A stretch of 22,668 bases of DNA from Anaerolineaceae bacterium UBA4890. GTDB taxonomy: Bacteria > Chloroflexota > Anaerolineae > Anaerolineales > Anaerolineaceae. The position numbers and the translations under genes are program-made. Below, in pieces: positions 1 through 7,647 of the stretch (position 1 is the first letter of the stretch; every line of letters begins with the position of its first letter). The notes beneath the pieces were generated by a model. The model was not told the DNA's origin. It worked only from the letters and a program-made list of their open reading frames with translations, and did no database searches. The stretch spans positions 565 through 23,232 of the forward strand of contig DHCY01000015.1 in the NCBI GenBank assembly GCA_002399085.1. Reading direction: 5' to 3'.

Positions 1-11
1 CAACCGTACAG

Positions 12-107
12 AATGACAACCGTCCACGGTTTGTCATCCTGAGCCTTTGCTGCGAAGGATCTAAGAGTAACTCCTGTGAATATTCTTCACTTCGTTCAAA
101 ATGACAG
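12..107. repeat. Degenerate palindromic intergenic repeat
   Basis: Two nested inverted structures are visible. ATGACAACCG (13-22) faces CGGTTTGTCAT (28-38). A longer arm starting TGTCATCCTGAGC at 32-60 is complementary, with mismatches, to 82-106 (ATTCTTCACTTCGTTC then AAAATGACA). A related half-copy occurs at 7573-7600. The GTCATCCTGA...GCGAAGGAT pattern looks like a dispersed intergenic repeat rather than a gene. No open frame of note crosses it. It lies just upstream of the kor promoter. Confidence 0.6.
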
Positions 108-144
108 CCCTTTAAAAACCGTTACTACTTCACCGCCGATCTCC

Positions 145-173
145 TTGACGCTTGTTTGGGGTGGGCTTATAAT
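145..173 (+). promoter_or_regulatory. Sigma-70-type promoter of the regulator-korAB operon
   Basis: TTGACG (145-150) and a perfect TATAAT (168-173) are separated by exactly 17 nt. This is the best promoter match in the window. Transcription would start at about 179-181, immediately before the palindrome at 184-200. It would drive the FCD regulator and, through close spacing, korA and korB. Confidence 0.8.
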
Positions 174-183
174 GTGAACGCTT

Positions 184-208
184 GATTAATATTATTAATC
201 AGATTAAT
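184..208. promoter_or_regulatory. Putative operator: GATTAAT palindrome plus third half-site
   Basis: Positions 184-200 form a perfect 17-nt palindrome (GATTAATATTATTAATC), and a third direct GATTAAT follows at 202-208. The element starts a few nucleotides after the predicted transcription start and lies directly before the first gene, a GntR/FCD-type DNA-binding protein. Regulators of this family commonly bind short palindromes at their own promoters, so autoregulation is the natural reading. That reading is an inference. Confidence 0.5.
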
Positions 209-211
209 GCG

Positions 212-892
212 ATGAAAAACTCTAACCTTGCGCTTCTGTCGTATTTGGCATCGAATGCTAAAGAGGGGAAAAGCATTCCCAGTATTGCACAATTAAGTAA
301 TGACCTCGGGCTCAGCACCTCATCAGTTCGCGAGCAGCTTGAAGTCGCCCGGCAGCTTGAGCTCGTTGAAGTCAAAACCAAAACTGGCATCCAGACTTCC
401 ACCTTTTCTGCCGCTCCGGCAATCTGCCTCGCATATCGCTTTGGACTCGAGTTGCAGCCCGATATTATTTGGGATCTGCTCTCGGTTCGCCAACACCTCG
501 AATTATCCTATTGGCAGGAAGCTTTGGGCAATCTTACCAAAAAAGATGTTGCTTACCTTGCCGAGATCGTTGAAAGTGCCTTTATGAAGATCGAGAGTCG
601 ACCAGTGATTATTCCGGTTGAAGAGCACAAAGAATTTCATCTTTCCATTTACCGACCACTCAACAACAACTTTCTGAACAGCATCCTGGAATCCTATTGG
701 AACATCAATGAAGAGACTGGCAAAAGCATCCTGACTGATAAAACCGATCTTCTGAATATTTGGACATATCATCGTAAAATTCAGCAAGCAATTGCAACCA
801 AAGAATACGACCTGGGTTATCAAGCCTTAATGACCCATTTCGAAATACTTAAAATACAAAAAAAAGCTGAACTTAAACAGAGATTTGAGTAA
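212..892 (+). CDS. GntR/FadR-type (FCD domain) transcriptional regulator
   Basis: This is a one-domain-plus-sensor regulator of about 226 residues. The N-terminal third is a winged helix-turn-helix containing SIAQLSNDLGLSTSSVREQL. The rest is an all-helical FCD ligand domain with LLSVRQHLELSYWQ, EHKEFHLSIY and YHRKIQQA, and a last helix with MTHFEIL. The spaced histidines match the metal/ligand pocket of FCD proteins. An in-frame TTG at 182 would add ten residues, but those codons overlap the GATTAAT palindrome, so I prefer ATG 212. Neither start has a clear Shine-Dalgarno sequence. The stop codon overlaps the korA ribosome site, indicating one transcript with korAB. The likely job is local control of 2-oxoacid oxidoreductase by an organic-acid ligand (inference; ligand unknown). 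Confidence 0.85.
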   Translation: MKNSNLALLSYLASNAKEGKSIPSIAQLSNDLGLSTSSVREQLEVARQLELVEVKTKTGIQTSTFSAAPAICLAYRFGLELQPDIIWDLLSVRQHLELSYWQEALGNLTKKDVAYLAEIVESAFMKIESRPVIIPVEEHKEFHLSIYRPLNNNFLNSILESYWNINEETGKSILTDKTDLLNIWTYHRKIQQAIATKEYDLGYQALMTHFEILKIQKKAELKQRFE

Positions 893-907
893 AGGAGAGA
901 ATCTTTA

Positions 908-2755
908 ATGATTGAGGCTAGTAAAATTTCTTACGAAGGGGACGAACCGATCGTCAATGAGTTTTGCATCACCATTTGTACGGTCAATGGATCGGGCAGC
1001 GCGACTGCCAACAATATCTTGTACCGCACTCTTTTCCATCTGGGAATCCCGACATCAGGGAAGAACATTTTCCCATCCAATATCAAGGGATTGCCCACAT
1101 GGTTCGTGATCAGGGCGTCAGAAAAAGGGCATACCGGGCGGCAACTGCACGATGATATCGTCGTCGCTATGAACCAGGCAACTTTTGAAAAAGATATGGA
1201 ATACCTGCCAAAAGGCGGTGTTGTTTTCTATGCAGACCACCTTAAAATGCCTGACACGCCTCGGGAAGACTTGATCTATTACCCGATGCCGATCAAGGAC
1301 CTGATGAAAAATGCTGAAGTTCCCCGCAAATTGCAGGCTTTCATGGAAAACATGCTCTTTGTGGGTATTGTCAGCCAGGTGTTAGGAATTCCCCTCGAAG
1401 CATTAAACTCCACAATTTACAGCCACTTCTCCTCAAAACCTACAGTTGCCGAATCCAACTTTTCGATGGTGAAAAATGGCTTCGTATATGCTGCTGAAAA
1501 CCTCGTGAAAAAGGATCGGTTTTTCGTCAAACGCCTCCCTCCTTTAACCGATTACATTCTCACCGATGGCAATAACGCTGGAGGGCTGGGTTCATTGTTT
1601 GGCGGCGTCCAATTCTGTTCCTGGTATCCGATCACCCCTGCAACCAGCCTGGTGGAAGCGATGATCGACCAGGTAGATTTACTGCGAATCGACCCTGTCA
1701 CCGGCAAGAAAACGTGCGTAATTCTGCAAGTGGAAGACGAACTGGCTGCCATCGGCGCTGCCGTTGGTGCTGGTTGGGGCGGGTTGCGTTCGATGACCGC
1801 TACTTCTGGTCCTGGTATCAGCCTGATGACTGAAAACATCGGTCTGGCGTATTTTACCGAGACTCCTGTAGTGGTTTGGAATGTCCAGCGAGTTGGTCCG
1901 AGCACCGGTTTGCCCACGCGAACTGCCCAGGGCGATCTCTCAATGCATTATTACCTCGGTCATGGTGATACCAGCCATATTATCCTCATACCCGGTACGG
2001 TTACCGAATGTTTCGAATTTGGTTGGCGTTCGCTGGACCTGGCAGAAAGGTTCCAGACTCCAATTTTTGTTCTTTCTGACCTCGACCTGGGCATGAACCA
2101 ATGGATCACGAAGAAATTTGTCTACCCTGACCAACCAATTGACCGTGGTCGCATAATTTGGGAAGAAGAGCTTGAAGAGTTCAAAGACTGGGGACGCTAC
2201 AAAGACATCGAAGGCGATGGCATCCCATATCGCACCGTGATGGGCAATCAGAGCCCCAAGGCAGCCTACTTTACACGCGGCACCGGGCACAACGAATATG
2301 GTCGTTACAGCGAAGACCCCGAGAACTGGTCCCGCATGCTGCTGCGGATTGAAAAGAAACTTCAAGTCGCAGTCCCGCTCCTTCCTGCCCCGGTCTTTAG
2401 ACGATCAAAGAGCGAAGAGGTGGAAATTGGCATTATTGGCATGGGCTCTACCGAGGATGCTTTGCGTGAGACCCAGGATATCTTGGCTGAAATGGGTATA
2501 CCGGTGGACTACATGCGCATCCGCGCTTTGCCAACCAACCCGGCGGTTCGCGAATTTATCGCCAGTCATTCCCGCAACTACGTGTTGGAACTGAACCGGG
2601 ATGGTCAGTTGTGTGAGATCCTGAAATTGGAAATCTCTGAATACTCCCAAAAATTGATTTCGTTATCCGATATAGGTGGCATGCCGATGACCGCGAAATG
2701 GGCTGTGGAAAGTATCATCAATATGGAACGCAAGGAAGGAAAACGTGGAAACTGA
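908..2755 (+). CDS. korA: 2-oxoacid:ferredoxin oxidoreductase, alpha subunit (gamma-alpha fusion)
   Basis: This is the large subunit (615 aa) of a two-subunit, TPP-dependent 2-oxoacid:ferredoxin oxidoreductase. The enzyme converts a 2-oxo acid, CoA and oxidised ferredoxin to acyl-CoA, CO2 and reduced ferredoxin in the cytoplasm. Residues about 18-190 form the gamma-type domain (CTVNGSGSATANNIL, GKNIFPSNIKGLPTW). From about 220 the alpha pyrimidine-binding domain follows, with WYPITPATSLVEA near residue 240 and EDELAAIGAAVGAGWGG. The C-terminal part is the transketolase-like domain II. This gamma-alpha fused form is typical of bacterial KorA. A strong AAAGGAGAGA (891-900) sits 7 nt before ATG 908. 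Substrate choice (2-oxoglutarate, pyruvate or branched-chain oxo acids) cannot be read from sequence alone. The gene overlaps korB by 11 nt. Confidence 0.93.
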   Translation: MIEASKISYEGDEPIVNEFCITICTVNGSGSATANNILYRTLFHLGIPTSGKNIFPSNIKGLPTWFVIRASEKGHTGRQLHDDIVVAMNQATFEKDMEYLPKGGVVFYADHLKMPDTPREDLIYYPMPIKDLMKNAEVPRKLQAFMENMLFVGIVSQVLGIPLEALNSTIYSHFSSKPTVAESNFSMVKNGFVYAAENLVKKDRFFVKRLPPLTDYILTDGNNAGGLGSLFGGVQFCSWYPITPATSLVEAMIDQVDLLRIDPVTGKKTCVILQVEDELAAIGAAVGAGWGGLRSMTATSGPGISLMTENIGLAYFTETPVVVWNVQRVGPSTGLPTRTAQGDLSMHYYLGHGDTSHIILIPGTVTECFEFGWRSLDLAERFQTPIFVLSDLDLGMNQWITKKFVYPDQPIDRGRIIWEEELEEFKDWGRYKDIEGDGIPYRTVMGNQSPKAAYFTRGTGHNEYGRYSEDPENWSRMLLRIEKKLQVAVPLLPAPVFRRSKSEEVEIGIIGMGSTEDALRETQDILAEMGIPVDYMRIRALPTNPAVREFIASHSRNYVLELNRDGQLCEILKLEISEYSQKLISLSDIGGMPMTAKWAVESIINMERKEGKRGN

Positions 2756-3785
2756 AGCAAGAACTGTCGATCTGAATCTGTGTGGTTTGGCACTGGGTGA
2801 TTACAAGGGCGCACCTTCCACCCTTTGTCCGGGCTGTGGACATAACGCCATCTCAGCCCAGGTGCAAAATGCAGTCTGGGAGCTGGGTCTTCCGCCAGAG
2901 CGCTATGTAAAAATCAGCGGCATTGGCTGTTCCAGCAAGAGCCCAAACTACTTCCTGAACCGTTCCTTTGGCTTTAATGGTTTGCACGGGCGTATGCCCA
3001 CTCTCGCAACCGGTGCCTGTTTTGCCGATGCCTCCATCCACATCCTTGGTTTTTCTGGTGATGGCGACACTGCCAGCATTGGCATGGGGCACTTCAAGCA
3101 TGTTATCCGCCGCAACGTGCCAATGACTTACATTATCGAAAACAATGGCTGTTATGGGCTCACCAAAGGTCAGTTTTCAGCGACATCCGATCTGGGTTTG
3201 GTCTTGAAACACCAGGGCGTGAATATGCTCCCTCCGCTGGATATGTGTATGGAAGCGCTCATCAGCGGAGCAACTTTTGTCGCCAGGGCTTACTCTGGAG
3301 ATGCAAAGCAATTGAAAGAACTGATCAAGGCTGCCATCTCGCAACGCGGTATCGCCATCATCGATGTGATCAGTCCTTGTGTCACCTTTAATAACAAAGA
3401 TGACGCCCTGCAGTCGTACACCTGGGGTCGCGACAACGAGGCTCCCTTGCACGATTTCAAGCATTTCAGCAACAAGGAAGATCTGGATGCAGCCGATTTT
3501 GAACCGGGAACTTACCGCGAGATCAAAATGCAAGACGGCACTTACATGGTCTTGAAAAAGATCGAAAAAGATTATGACCCCACTGATCGCAGCGCTGCCC
3601 TGGATTTGCTGACTGAGTCTTATAAGAATAAGTATTTTGCCACCGGGCTTATCTACTTTTCGGAAGCGACTGCGACCATACAGGAGTTGTATGACCTGCC
3701 CGAAGAACCGCTGAACCGCATTAGCAGCGACCGTCTGCGCCCAACCAAAAATATGCTGACGGAGATCAACCGCTCACTGTATTAA
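2745..3785 (+). CDS. korB: 2-oxoacid:ferredoxin oxidoreductase, beta subunit
   Basis: This is the TPP- and [4Fe-4S]-binding partner of KorA (346 aa). Cluster cysteines are visible as CPGCGH (C28, C31), GIGCSS (C62) and ISPCVTFN (C212), the arrangement seen in two-subunit enzymes. The TPP/Mg motif is GDGD at 105-108, followed by HFKHVIRRNVP and NNGCYGLTKGQ. The start is GTG 2745, preceded by AAGGAAGGA (2732-2740) inside korA. The 11-nt overlap means translational coupling and equal subunit supply. There is no separate ferredoxin-like delta subunit nearby, as expected for this two-subunit class. The last gene of the operon, it is followed by a hairpin at 3805. Confidence 0.94.
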   Translation: METEARTVDLNLCGLALGDYKGAPSTLCPGCGHNAISAQVQNAVWELGLPPERYVKISGIGCSSKSPNYFLNRSFGFNGLHGRMPTLATGACFADASIHILGFSGDGDTASIGMGHFKHVIRRNVPMTYIIENNGCYGLTKGQFSATSDLGLVLKHQGVNMLPPLDMCMEALISGATFVARAYSGDAKQLKELIKAAISQRGIAIIDVISPCVTFNNKDDALQSYTWGRDNEAPLHDFKHFSNKEDLDAADFEPGTYREIKMQDGTYMVLKKIEKDYDPTDRSAALDLLTESYKNKYFATGLIYFSEATATIQELYDLPEEPLNRISSDRLRPTKNMLTEINRSLY

Positions 3786-3804
3786 TACAATTGATTGTTT
3801 GAAA

Positions 3805-3825
3805 GGGCGGGTCTAAGACTCGCCC
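3805..3825. terminator. Hairpin between convergent korB and pyk
   Basis: GGGCGGGTC (3805-3813) pairs with GACTCGCCC (3817-3825) across a TAA loop: nine pairs including one wobble. It lies between the korB stop (3785) and the pyk stop (3843), so it could end transcription from both sides. It lacks a clean T-tract, and its sequence (GGGCG...CGCCCCTACG) resembles a dispersed GC-rich palindromic repeat. A repeat co-opted as terminator is equally possible. Confidence 0.5.
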
Positions 3826-3842
3826 CTACGTTCTGCCGATCG

Positions 3843-5285
3843 TCATCCCCTGATCGTATACAACAACGCCAAATTCGGTGCCGAGAAAGCCCCAACCGGG
3901 AAGCCGCTCACCACCACCACCTGGTCACCCTTGCACAGGTCGGTTGCGGCGCTGATAGCGGTTTCAACATGCGTGATCATTGTCTCAAGCGTGTCGGCAT
4001 GCGGCACCCGCAGCGGTATGACACCCCGGCAAATCCCCAACCAACGGTATGAAGTGAGCCTGGGTGTAAATGCATAAATCGGCACGGTCGGTTTGGCTTT
4101 GCTCATCCACATCGCAGACATCCCCGACATGGTGAATACGATGATCGCCTTGACATCCTGGTCCTGCACCATCACCTTGGTTGCCCTCGAAATTGTCACA
4201 ACATCATCGTTGTAATTCTGGTTATCCAAAGTGTCTATATGCCCCCACTCGTCGAGGTGCAATTCAGACTGCCGTATGATGGTATCCATCATTTTTATTG
4301 CCTGTACGGGGTACTTGCCAGCGGCTGATTCTGCAGAGAGCATCACAGCATCCGTACCGTCAAAAATGGCGTTTGCGACATCAGCAGCTTCGGCGCGGGT
4401 GGGGCGCGGATTATTGATCATCGATTCCAACATTTGCGTGGCGGTAATCACGAACTTGCCGTTCAGGTTGGCAGTCTTGATAATCGATTTCTGCACTGAC
4501 GGCACAATTGCCGGCGACATTTCGACCCCCAAGTCTCCGCGTGCAACCATGACTCCATCAGTAACCTTGATGATCGAGTCCAAATTCTGAATTGCTTCAG
4601 GGCGTTCCAGTTTGGCGACGATCGGAGGTAGCCACTCGCTGTCCGTCATCGAGCGCATTGTATCTTTGACCATGCGGATGTCATCAGCGGTTTTCACGAA
4701 TGATATTGCCACCAAATCGACGCCGAGCCCCAGACCAAACTCCAGATCCTCGAGATCTTTTGGCGTCAATATTGGAATATCGAGGTTCGAGCCAGGTAGA
4801 TTGACGCCTTTATGCGATTTCAACTTCCCGCCCAACAGGACTTTGGCAAAAATATTCTTGCCATCCATCCGGGTTACTTCAAACTCCAGTTGCCCGTCAT
4901 CGAGCAGGATGTGGTTGCCCGGCTTGAGCGCTTCGTGCAGCTTGGGAACATCGAAAGGAATGAAAGTGACGTCATCGGGCAGATCCTCTGGGTCTTCGAA
5001 GGAGCTAAGTGCGACTTCTTGCCCGGATTTGAGCGTCAGACCATCTTTTCCAAGATTGCCAACCCTCAATTTTGGACCTTGCAGGTCCATCAATATGGTG
5101 ACCGGCTTGCCAACTTTATTCGAAACCTGGCGAATCAGCTCCACCAATGCTGCATGGCTTGTGTGTTCTCCATGAGAAAAATTCAATCGGGCAACATCAA
5201 GCCCCGCCTGAACCATCTCTGTAAGCGTTTTCTCATCAGAGCTGGCAGGACCCAGCGTGGCGACAATCTTGGCAAACCTGGTCAT
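3843..5285 (-). CDS. pyk: Pyruvate kinase
   Basis: This enzyme transfers phosphate from phosphoenolpyruvate to ADP, the last step of glycolysis, in the cytoplasm. The 480-aa length fits the basic bacterial enzyme without the extra C-terminal PEP-utiliser domain. The N-terminus TRFAKIVATLGPAS begins the TIM barrel, with LDVARLNFSHG, ILMDLQGPKLRVGN and the active-site stretch MVARGDLGVEM. ITATQMLESMINNPRPTRAE precedes GTDAVMLSAESAAGKYP. The last 120 residues form the usual allosteric C domain. AAGGTGA lies just upstream of ATG 5285. It is the third gene of argF-rocD-pyk with a 15-nt gap, so it is probably cotranscribed with ornithine metabolism, an unusual pairing. Confidence 0.96.
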   Translation of the reverse strand: MTRFAKIVATLGPASSDEKTLTEMVQAGLDVARLNFSHGEHTSHAALVELIRQVSNKVGKPVTILMDLQGPKLRVGNLGKDGLTLKSGQEVALSSFEDPEDLPDDVTFIPFDVPKLHEALKPGNHILLDDGQLEFEVTRMDGKNIFAKVLLGGKLKSHKGVNLPGSNLDIPILTPKDLEDLEFGLGLGVDLVAISFVKTADDIRMVKDTMRSMTDSEWLPPIVAKLERPEAIQNLDSIIKVTDGVMVARGDLGVEMSPAIVPSVQKSIIKTANLNGKFVITATQMLESMINNPRPTRAEAADVANAIFDGTDAVMLSAESAAGKYPVQAIKMMDTIIRQSELHLDEWGHIDTLDNQNYNDDVVTISRATKVMVQDQDVKAIIVFTMSGMSAMWMSKAKPTVPIYAFTPRLTSYRWLGICRGVIPLRVPHADTLETMITHVETAISAATDLCKGDQVVVVSGFPVGAFSAPNLALLYTIRG

Positions 5286-5300
5286 AGTTTCACCTTATCT

Positions 5301-6500
5301 TTATTTTTTTAATACAGCGGCAATTTTGGTCAGCGCCCAATCCAGGTCGGATTTTTCGATAACCAGCGGCGGAGCGAAGCGAATCACGTTGTCGTGAGTC
5401 TCTTTCGCCAAAATACCTTCAGTCTGCAGCATTTCACAATAACGGCGGGCACCACCAGCTTCGGGGTACAGCTCAACACCGATCAGCATGCCGCGCCCGC
5501 GCACTTCCTTAATAACCTTTGAATTGATCTTGCGCAGTTCACGCATAAAATACTCGCCTAGTTCCGCGGCGCGTTCTGCCAGGTTTTCTTCATCCAAAAC
5601 TTCCAGCGCAGCAATCCCAATCGCTGCAGCCATTGGGCTGCCGCCAAAGGTGGAGCCGTGCTCTCCTGGCGTAAACAGACCCAGGATGTTCTCATCAGCC
5701 AAAACAGCTGACACAGGGTACATTCCACCGGAAAGTGCCTTGCCAATAATGGTGATGTCAGGGTGAACGTCCTCATACTGGCAGGCAAACCACTTGCCAG
5801 TCCGGCAAAGACCTGTCTGGATTTCGTCGGCGATGAAGAGTACATTCTGTTCCCTGCAGTATTCAGCCACTTCTTTCAGGTATCCATCAGGCGGCATGAT
5901 TACGCCATTTTCCCCCTGGATGGGCTCCAGCAATACAGCAGCCGTGTTGGGGGTGATGGCGGCTTTGATCGCTTCAGTGTCACCAAAAGGTACCGCTTTG
6001 AAACCAGGTGTGAAGGGACCAAACATTTCCTTGTAAAAAGATTTAGTCGAAAAGGAAACAATGGTTGTCGTGCGACCATGGAAGTTGCCTTCAGCCACGA
6101 TGATTTCAGCATCGTACATCGGAACGCCCTTGACCACATAAGCCCACTTGCGGGCAACCTTGATGGCGGTTTCCACGGCTTCAGCGCCAGTATTCATCGG
6201 TAGAACCATCTCGTAGCCGGTCAGATCGACCAGTTTTTTGTAGAAAAGTGGCAACTTATCGTTGCGGAATGCGCGTGAGGTCAAGCCAATTCTTTGAGCC
6301 TGGTCGACGGTTGCCTTGACGATATGCGGGTGGCAATGTCCCTGGTTGACGGCTGAATAGGCGCTCAGGCAATCCAGGTAACGTTTACCTTCTACGTCTT
6401 CCACCCAAGCGCCTTTGCCGTCACACAGGACTACATCGAGGGGCTTGTAGTTGTGAGCTCCGTACTTCCATTCTAAATCGATATAATCCTGTGTTTTCAA
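5301..6500 (-). CDS. rocD: Ornithine aminotransferase (ornithine--oxo-acid transaminase)
   Basis: This class III, PLP-dependent aminotransferase (399 aa) transfers the delta-amino group of ornithine to 2-oxoglutarate, giving glutamate semialdehyde and glutamate. The N-terminus (KYGAHNYKPLDVVL then LDCLSAYSAVNQGHCHP) is characteristic of RocD rather than of acetylornithine or GABA transaminases. MNTGAEAVETAIKVARKW, GNFHGRT and EPIQGENGV follow. FIADEIQTGLCRTGK precedes the PLP lysine K254 in IIGKALSGGMYP. The start is TTG at 6498-6500: no in-frame ATG fits the conserved N-terminus, and AGGAAAA lies within the argF stop region upstream. It starts 3 nt after argF, so the two share a message. The pair feeds ornithine either to citrulline or to glutamate. 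Confidence 0.94.
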   Translation of the reverse strand: MKTQDYIDLEWKYGAHNYKPLDVVLCDGKGAWVEDVEGKRYLDCLSAYSAVNQGHCHPHIVKATVDQAQRIGLTSRAFRNDKLPLFYKKLVDLTGYEMVLPMNTGAEAVETAIKVARKWAYVVKGVPMYDAEIIVAEGNFHGRTTTIVSFSTKSFYKEMFGPFTPGFKAVPFGDTEAIKAAITPNTAAVLLEPIQGENGVIMPPDGYLKEVAEYCREQNVLFIADEIQTGLCRTGKWFACQYEDVHPDITIIGKALSGGMYPVSAVLADENILGLFTPGEHGSTFGGSPMAAAIGIAALEVLDEENLAERAAELGEYFMRELRKINSKVIKEVRGRGMLIGVELYPEAGGARRYCEMLQTEGILAKETHDNVIRFAPPLVIEKSDLDWALTKIAAVLKK

Positions 6501-6503
6501 TAA

Positions 6504-7427
6504 TTATTTTCCTAATAGTGTGTATAAGACAGCTTTTTGTGCATGCAGCCGATTGTGTGCTTCCGGGAACAGCCTGGATTGAGGTCCATCGGCAACTTCA
6601 TCGGTAATTTCCTGACCACGATGGGCTGGCAAACAATGCAAAACGATCGCATCCGGATCGGCTTCAGCGACCAGGGCAGCATTGATCTGGTAGGGAGGGA
6701 ATACCTTCTCGCGCTTTGCGGATTCTTCTTCCTGACCCATGCTGGTCCAGGTGTCGGTGTAAATCACTTTGGAATTCTTTACGGCTTCGTGCGGGTCGCG
6801 CAGGAAGGTCAACTTGCTGCCGCTGGCTTCAGCATAGGGTTTGATGGTTTCAATTGCCGATGCTGGCATGTCGTAGCCTTCAGGATTGGCGATGGTAAAA
6901 TTCGCTCCAAGTTTGGCTGCGATTTGCATCAACGAGACAGCGACGTTGTTGCCATCACCAACATAGGTGATATTGACATCCTTGATCTGACCGAACTCTT
7001 CGTAAATTGTCAGCACATCGGCAAGTGCCTGGCAGGGGTGACTGTAGTCGCTGAGACCGTTGATGACTGGGATTGTTGTCCAGCGAGCAAGTTCCAGGAT
7101 ATGTTCGTGTTCAAAAACCCTTGCCATGATGCCATGAACCATGCCATCAAGCACGCGGGCAATATCAGCGATGGATTCGCGCTTTCCCAACCCGATTTCA
7201 TTTGGTGAAAGATAGAGCGCGTCACCGCCAAGATGGCGCATGCCCATATCAAAGCTGACACGTGTGCGTAATGATGGCTTTTGGAAAATCATTGCGAGAA
7301 CTTTGCCTTTGAGAACGGGTTCGTTGCCGCCGGCGAAGTACTCTTTCTTCAGTCGAATTGCGAGGTCAAGAAGTTCTTGCAGCTCTGCGGGGGTATAGTC
7401 GATGATGTCCAGAAAATCTTTATGCAT
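6504..7427 (-). CDS. argF: Ornithine carbamoyltransferase
   Basis: This enzyme condenses ornithine and carbamoyl phosphate to citrulline, or runs in reverse in arginine fermentation. The 307-aa length is standard. The carbamoyl-phosphate loop is FQKPSLRTRVSFD (F48 to about 60; SLRTR where many enzymes have STRTR). HPCQALADVLTI and YVGDGNNVAVSL lie in the middle, and the C-terminal HCLPAHRGQEI holds the ornithine-loop cysteine. ATG 7427 is the only sensible start, because an in-frame TAA lies just upstream. An AAAAGGAGAG sequence is 11-13 nt away, rather far for a ribosome site. It is first gene of the argF-rocD-pyk operon. No arginine deiminase or carbamate kinase is present here, so an anabolic or catabolic role is undecided. 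Confidence 0.94.
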   Translation of the reverse strand: MHKDFLDIIDYTPAELQELLDLAIRLKKEYFAGGNEPVLKGKVLAMIFQKPSLRTRVSFDMGMRHLGGDALYLSPNEIGLGKRESIADIARVLDGMVHGIMARVFEHEHILELARWTTIPVINGLSDYSHPCQALADVLTIYEEFGQIKDVNITYVGDGNNVAVSLMQIAAKLGANFTIANPEGYDMPASAIETIKPYAEASGSKLTFLRDPHEAVKNSKVIYTDTWTSMGQEEESAKREKVFPPYQINAALVAEADPDAIVLHCLPAHRGQEITDEVADGPQSRLFPEAHNRLHAQKAVLYTLLGK

Positions 7428-7513
7428 AGTAAATTACTCTCTCCTTTTATTCGGTTTAAAAACAAATTCATAGCTCAAATCTGGAAGTTCTGAGCGATGC
7501 CGTAGATGAAGGG

Positions 7514-7522
7514 ATTGTACCA
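7514..7522 (-). promoter_or_regulatory. Possible extended -10 promoter for argF-rocD-pyk
   Basis: On the minus strand this reads TGGTACAAT, an extended -10 element (TGnTAnAAT type). No good -35 is seen upstream. Transcription would begin near 7507 and leave a leader of about 80 nt before argF. Confidence 0.35.
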
Positions 7523-7572
7523 GAGTGTTCAGATAAACTGGGAGAATGAATTGCAGTCACTCGTGAAAGAAG

Positions 7573-7600
7573 GTCATCCTGAACAAAGCGAAGGATTTTA
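7573..7600 (+). repeat. Half-copy of the GTCATCCTGA...GCGAAGGAT repeat
   Basis: GTCATCCTGAACAAAGCGAAGGAT matches the left arm of the element at 32-60 apart from a few changes and a short length difference in the middle. It sits in the roughly 220-nt spacer between ybeY and argF, which otherwise holds only the putative argF promoter. A dispersed intergenic repeat is the simplest explanation. Confidence 0.5.
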
Positions 7601-7647
7601 ACGCAATAGCGAAGGTTATGTTGTGGGTGAACCCGCCAATATTCTTC

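Noticed and set aside
182..211. TTG start for the FCD regulator adding ten residues
   Set aside because: The added codons are the GATTAAT palindrome itself; ATG 212 gives a normal N-terminus. A leaderless TTG start remains possible but less likely.
6537..7208. 223-codon plus-strand open frame opposite argF
   Set aside because: It is a shadow of a conserved coding region with no start signals or domain.
6504..7427. Arginine deiminase pathway operon
   Set aside because: Only ornithine carbamoyltransferase is present; neither arginine deiminase nor carbamate kinase is adjacent.
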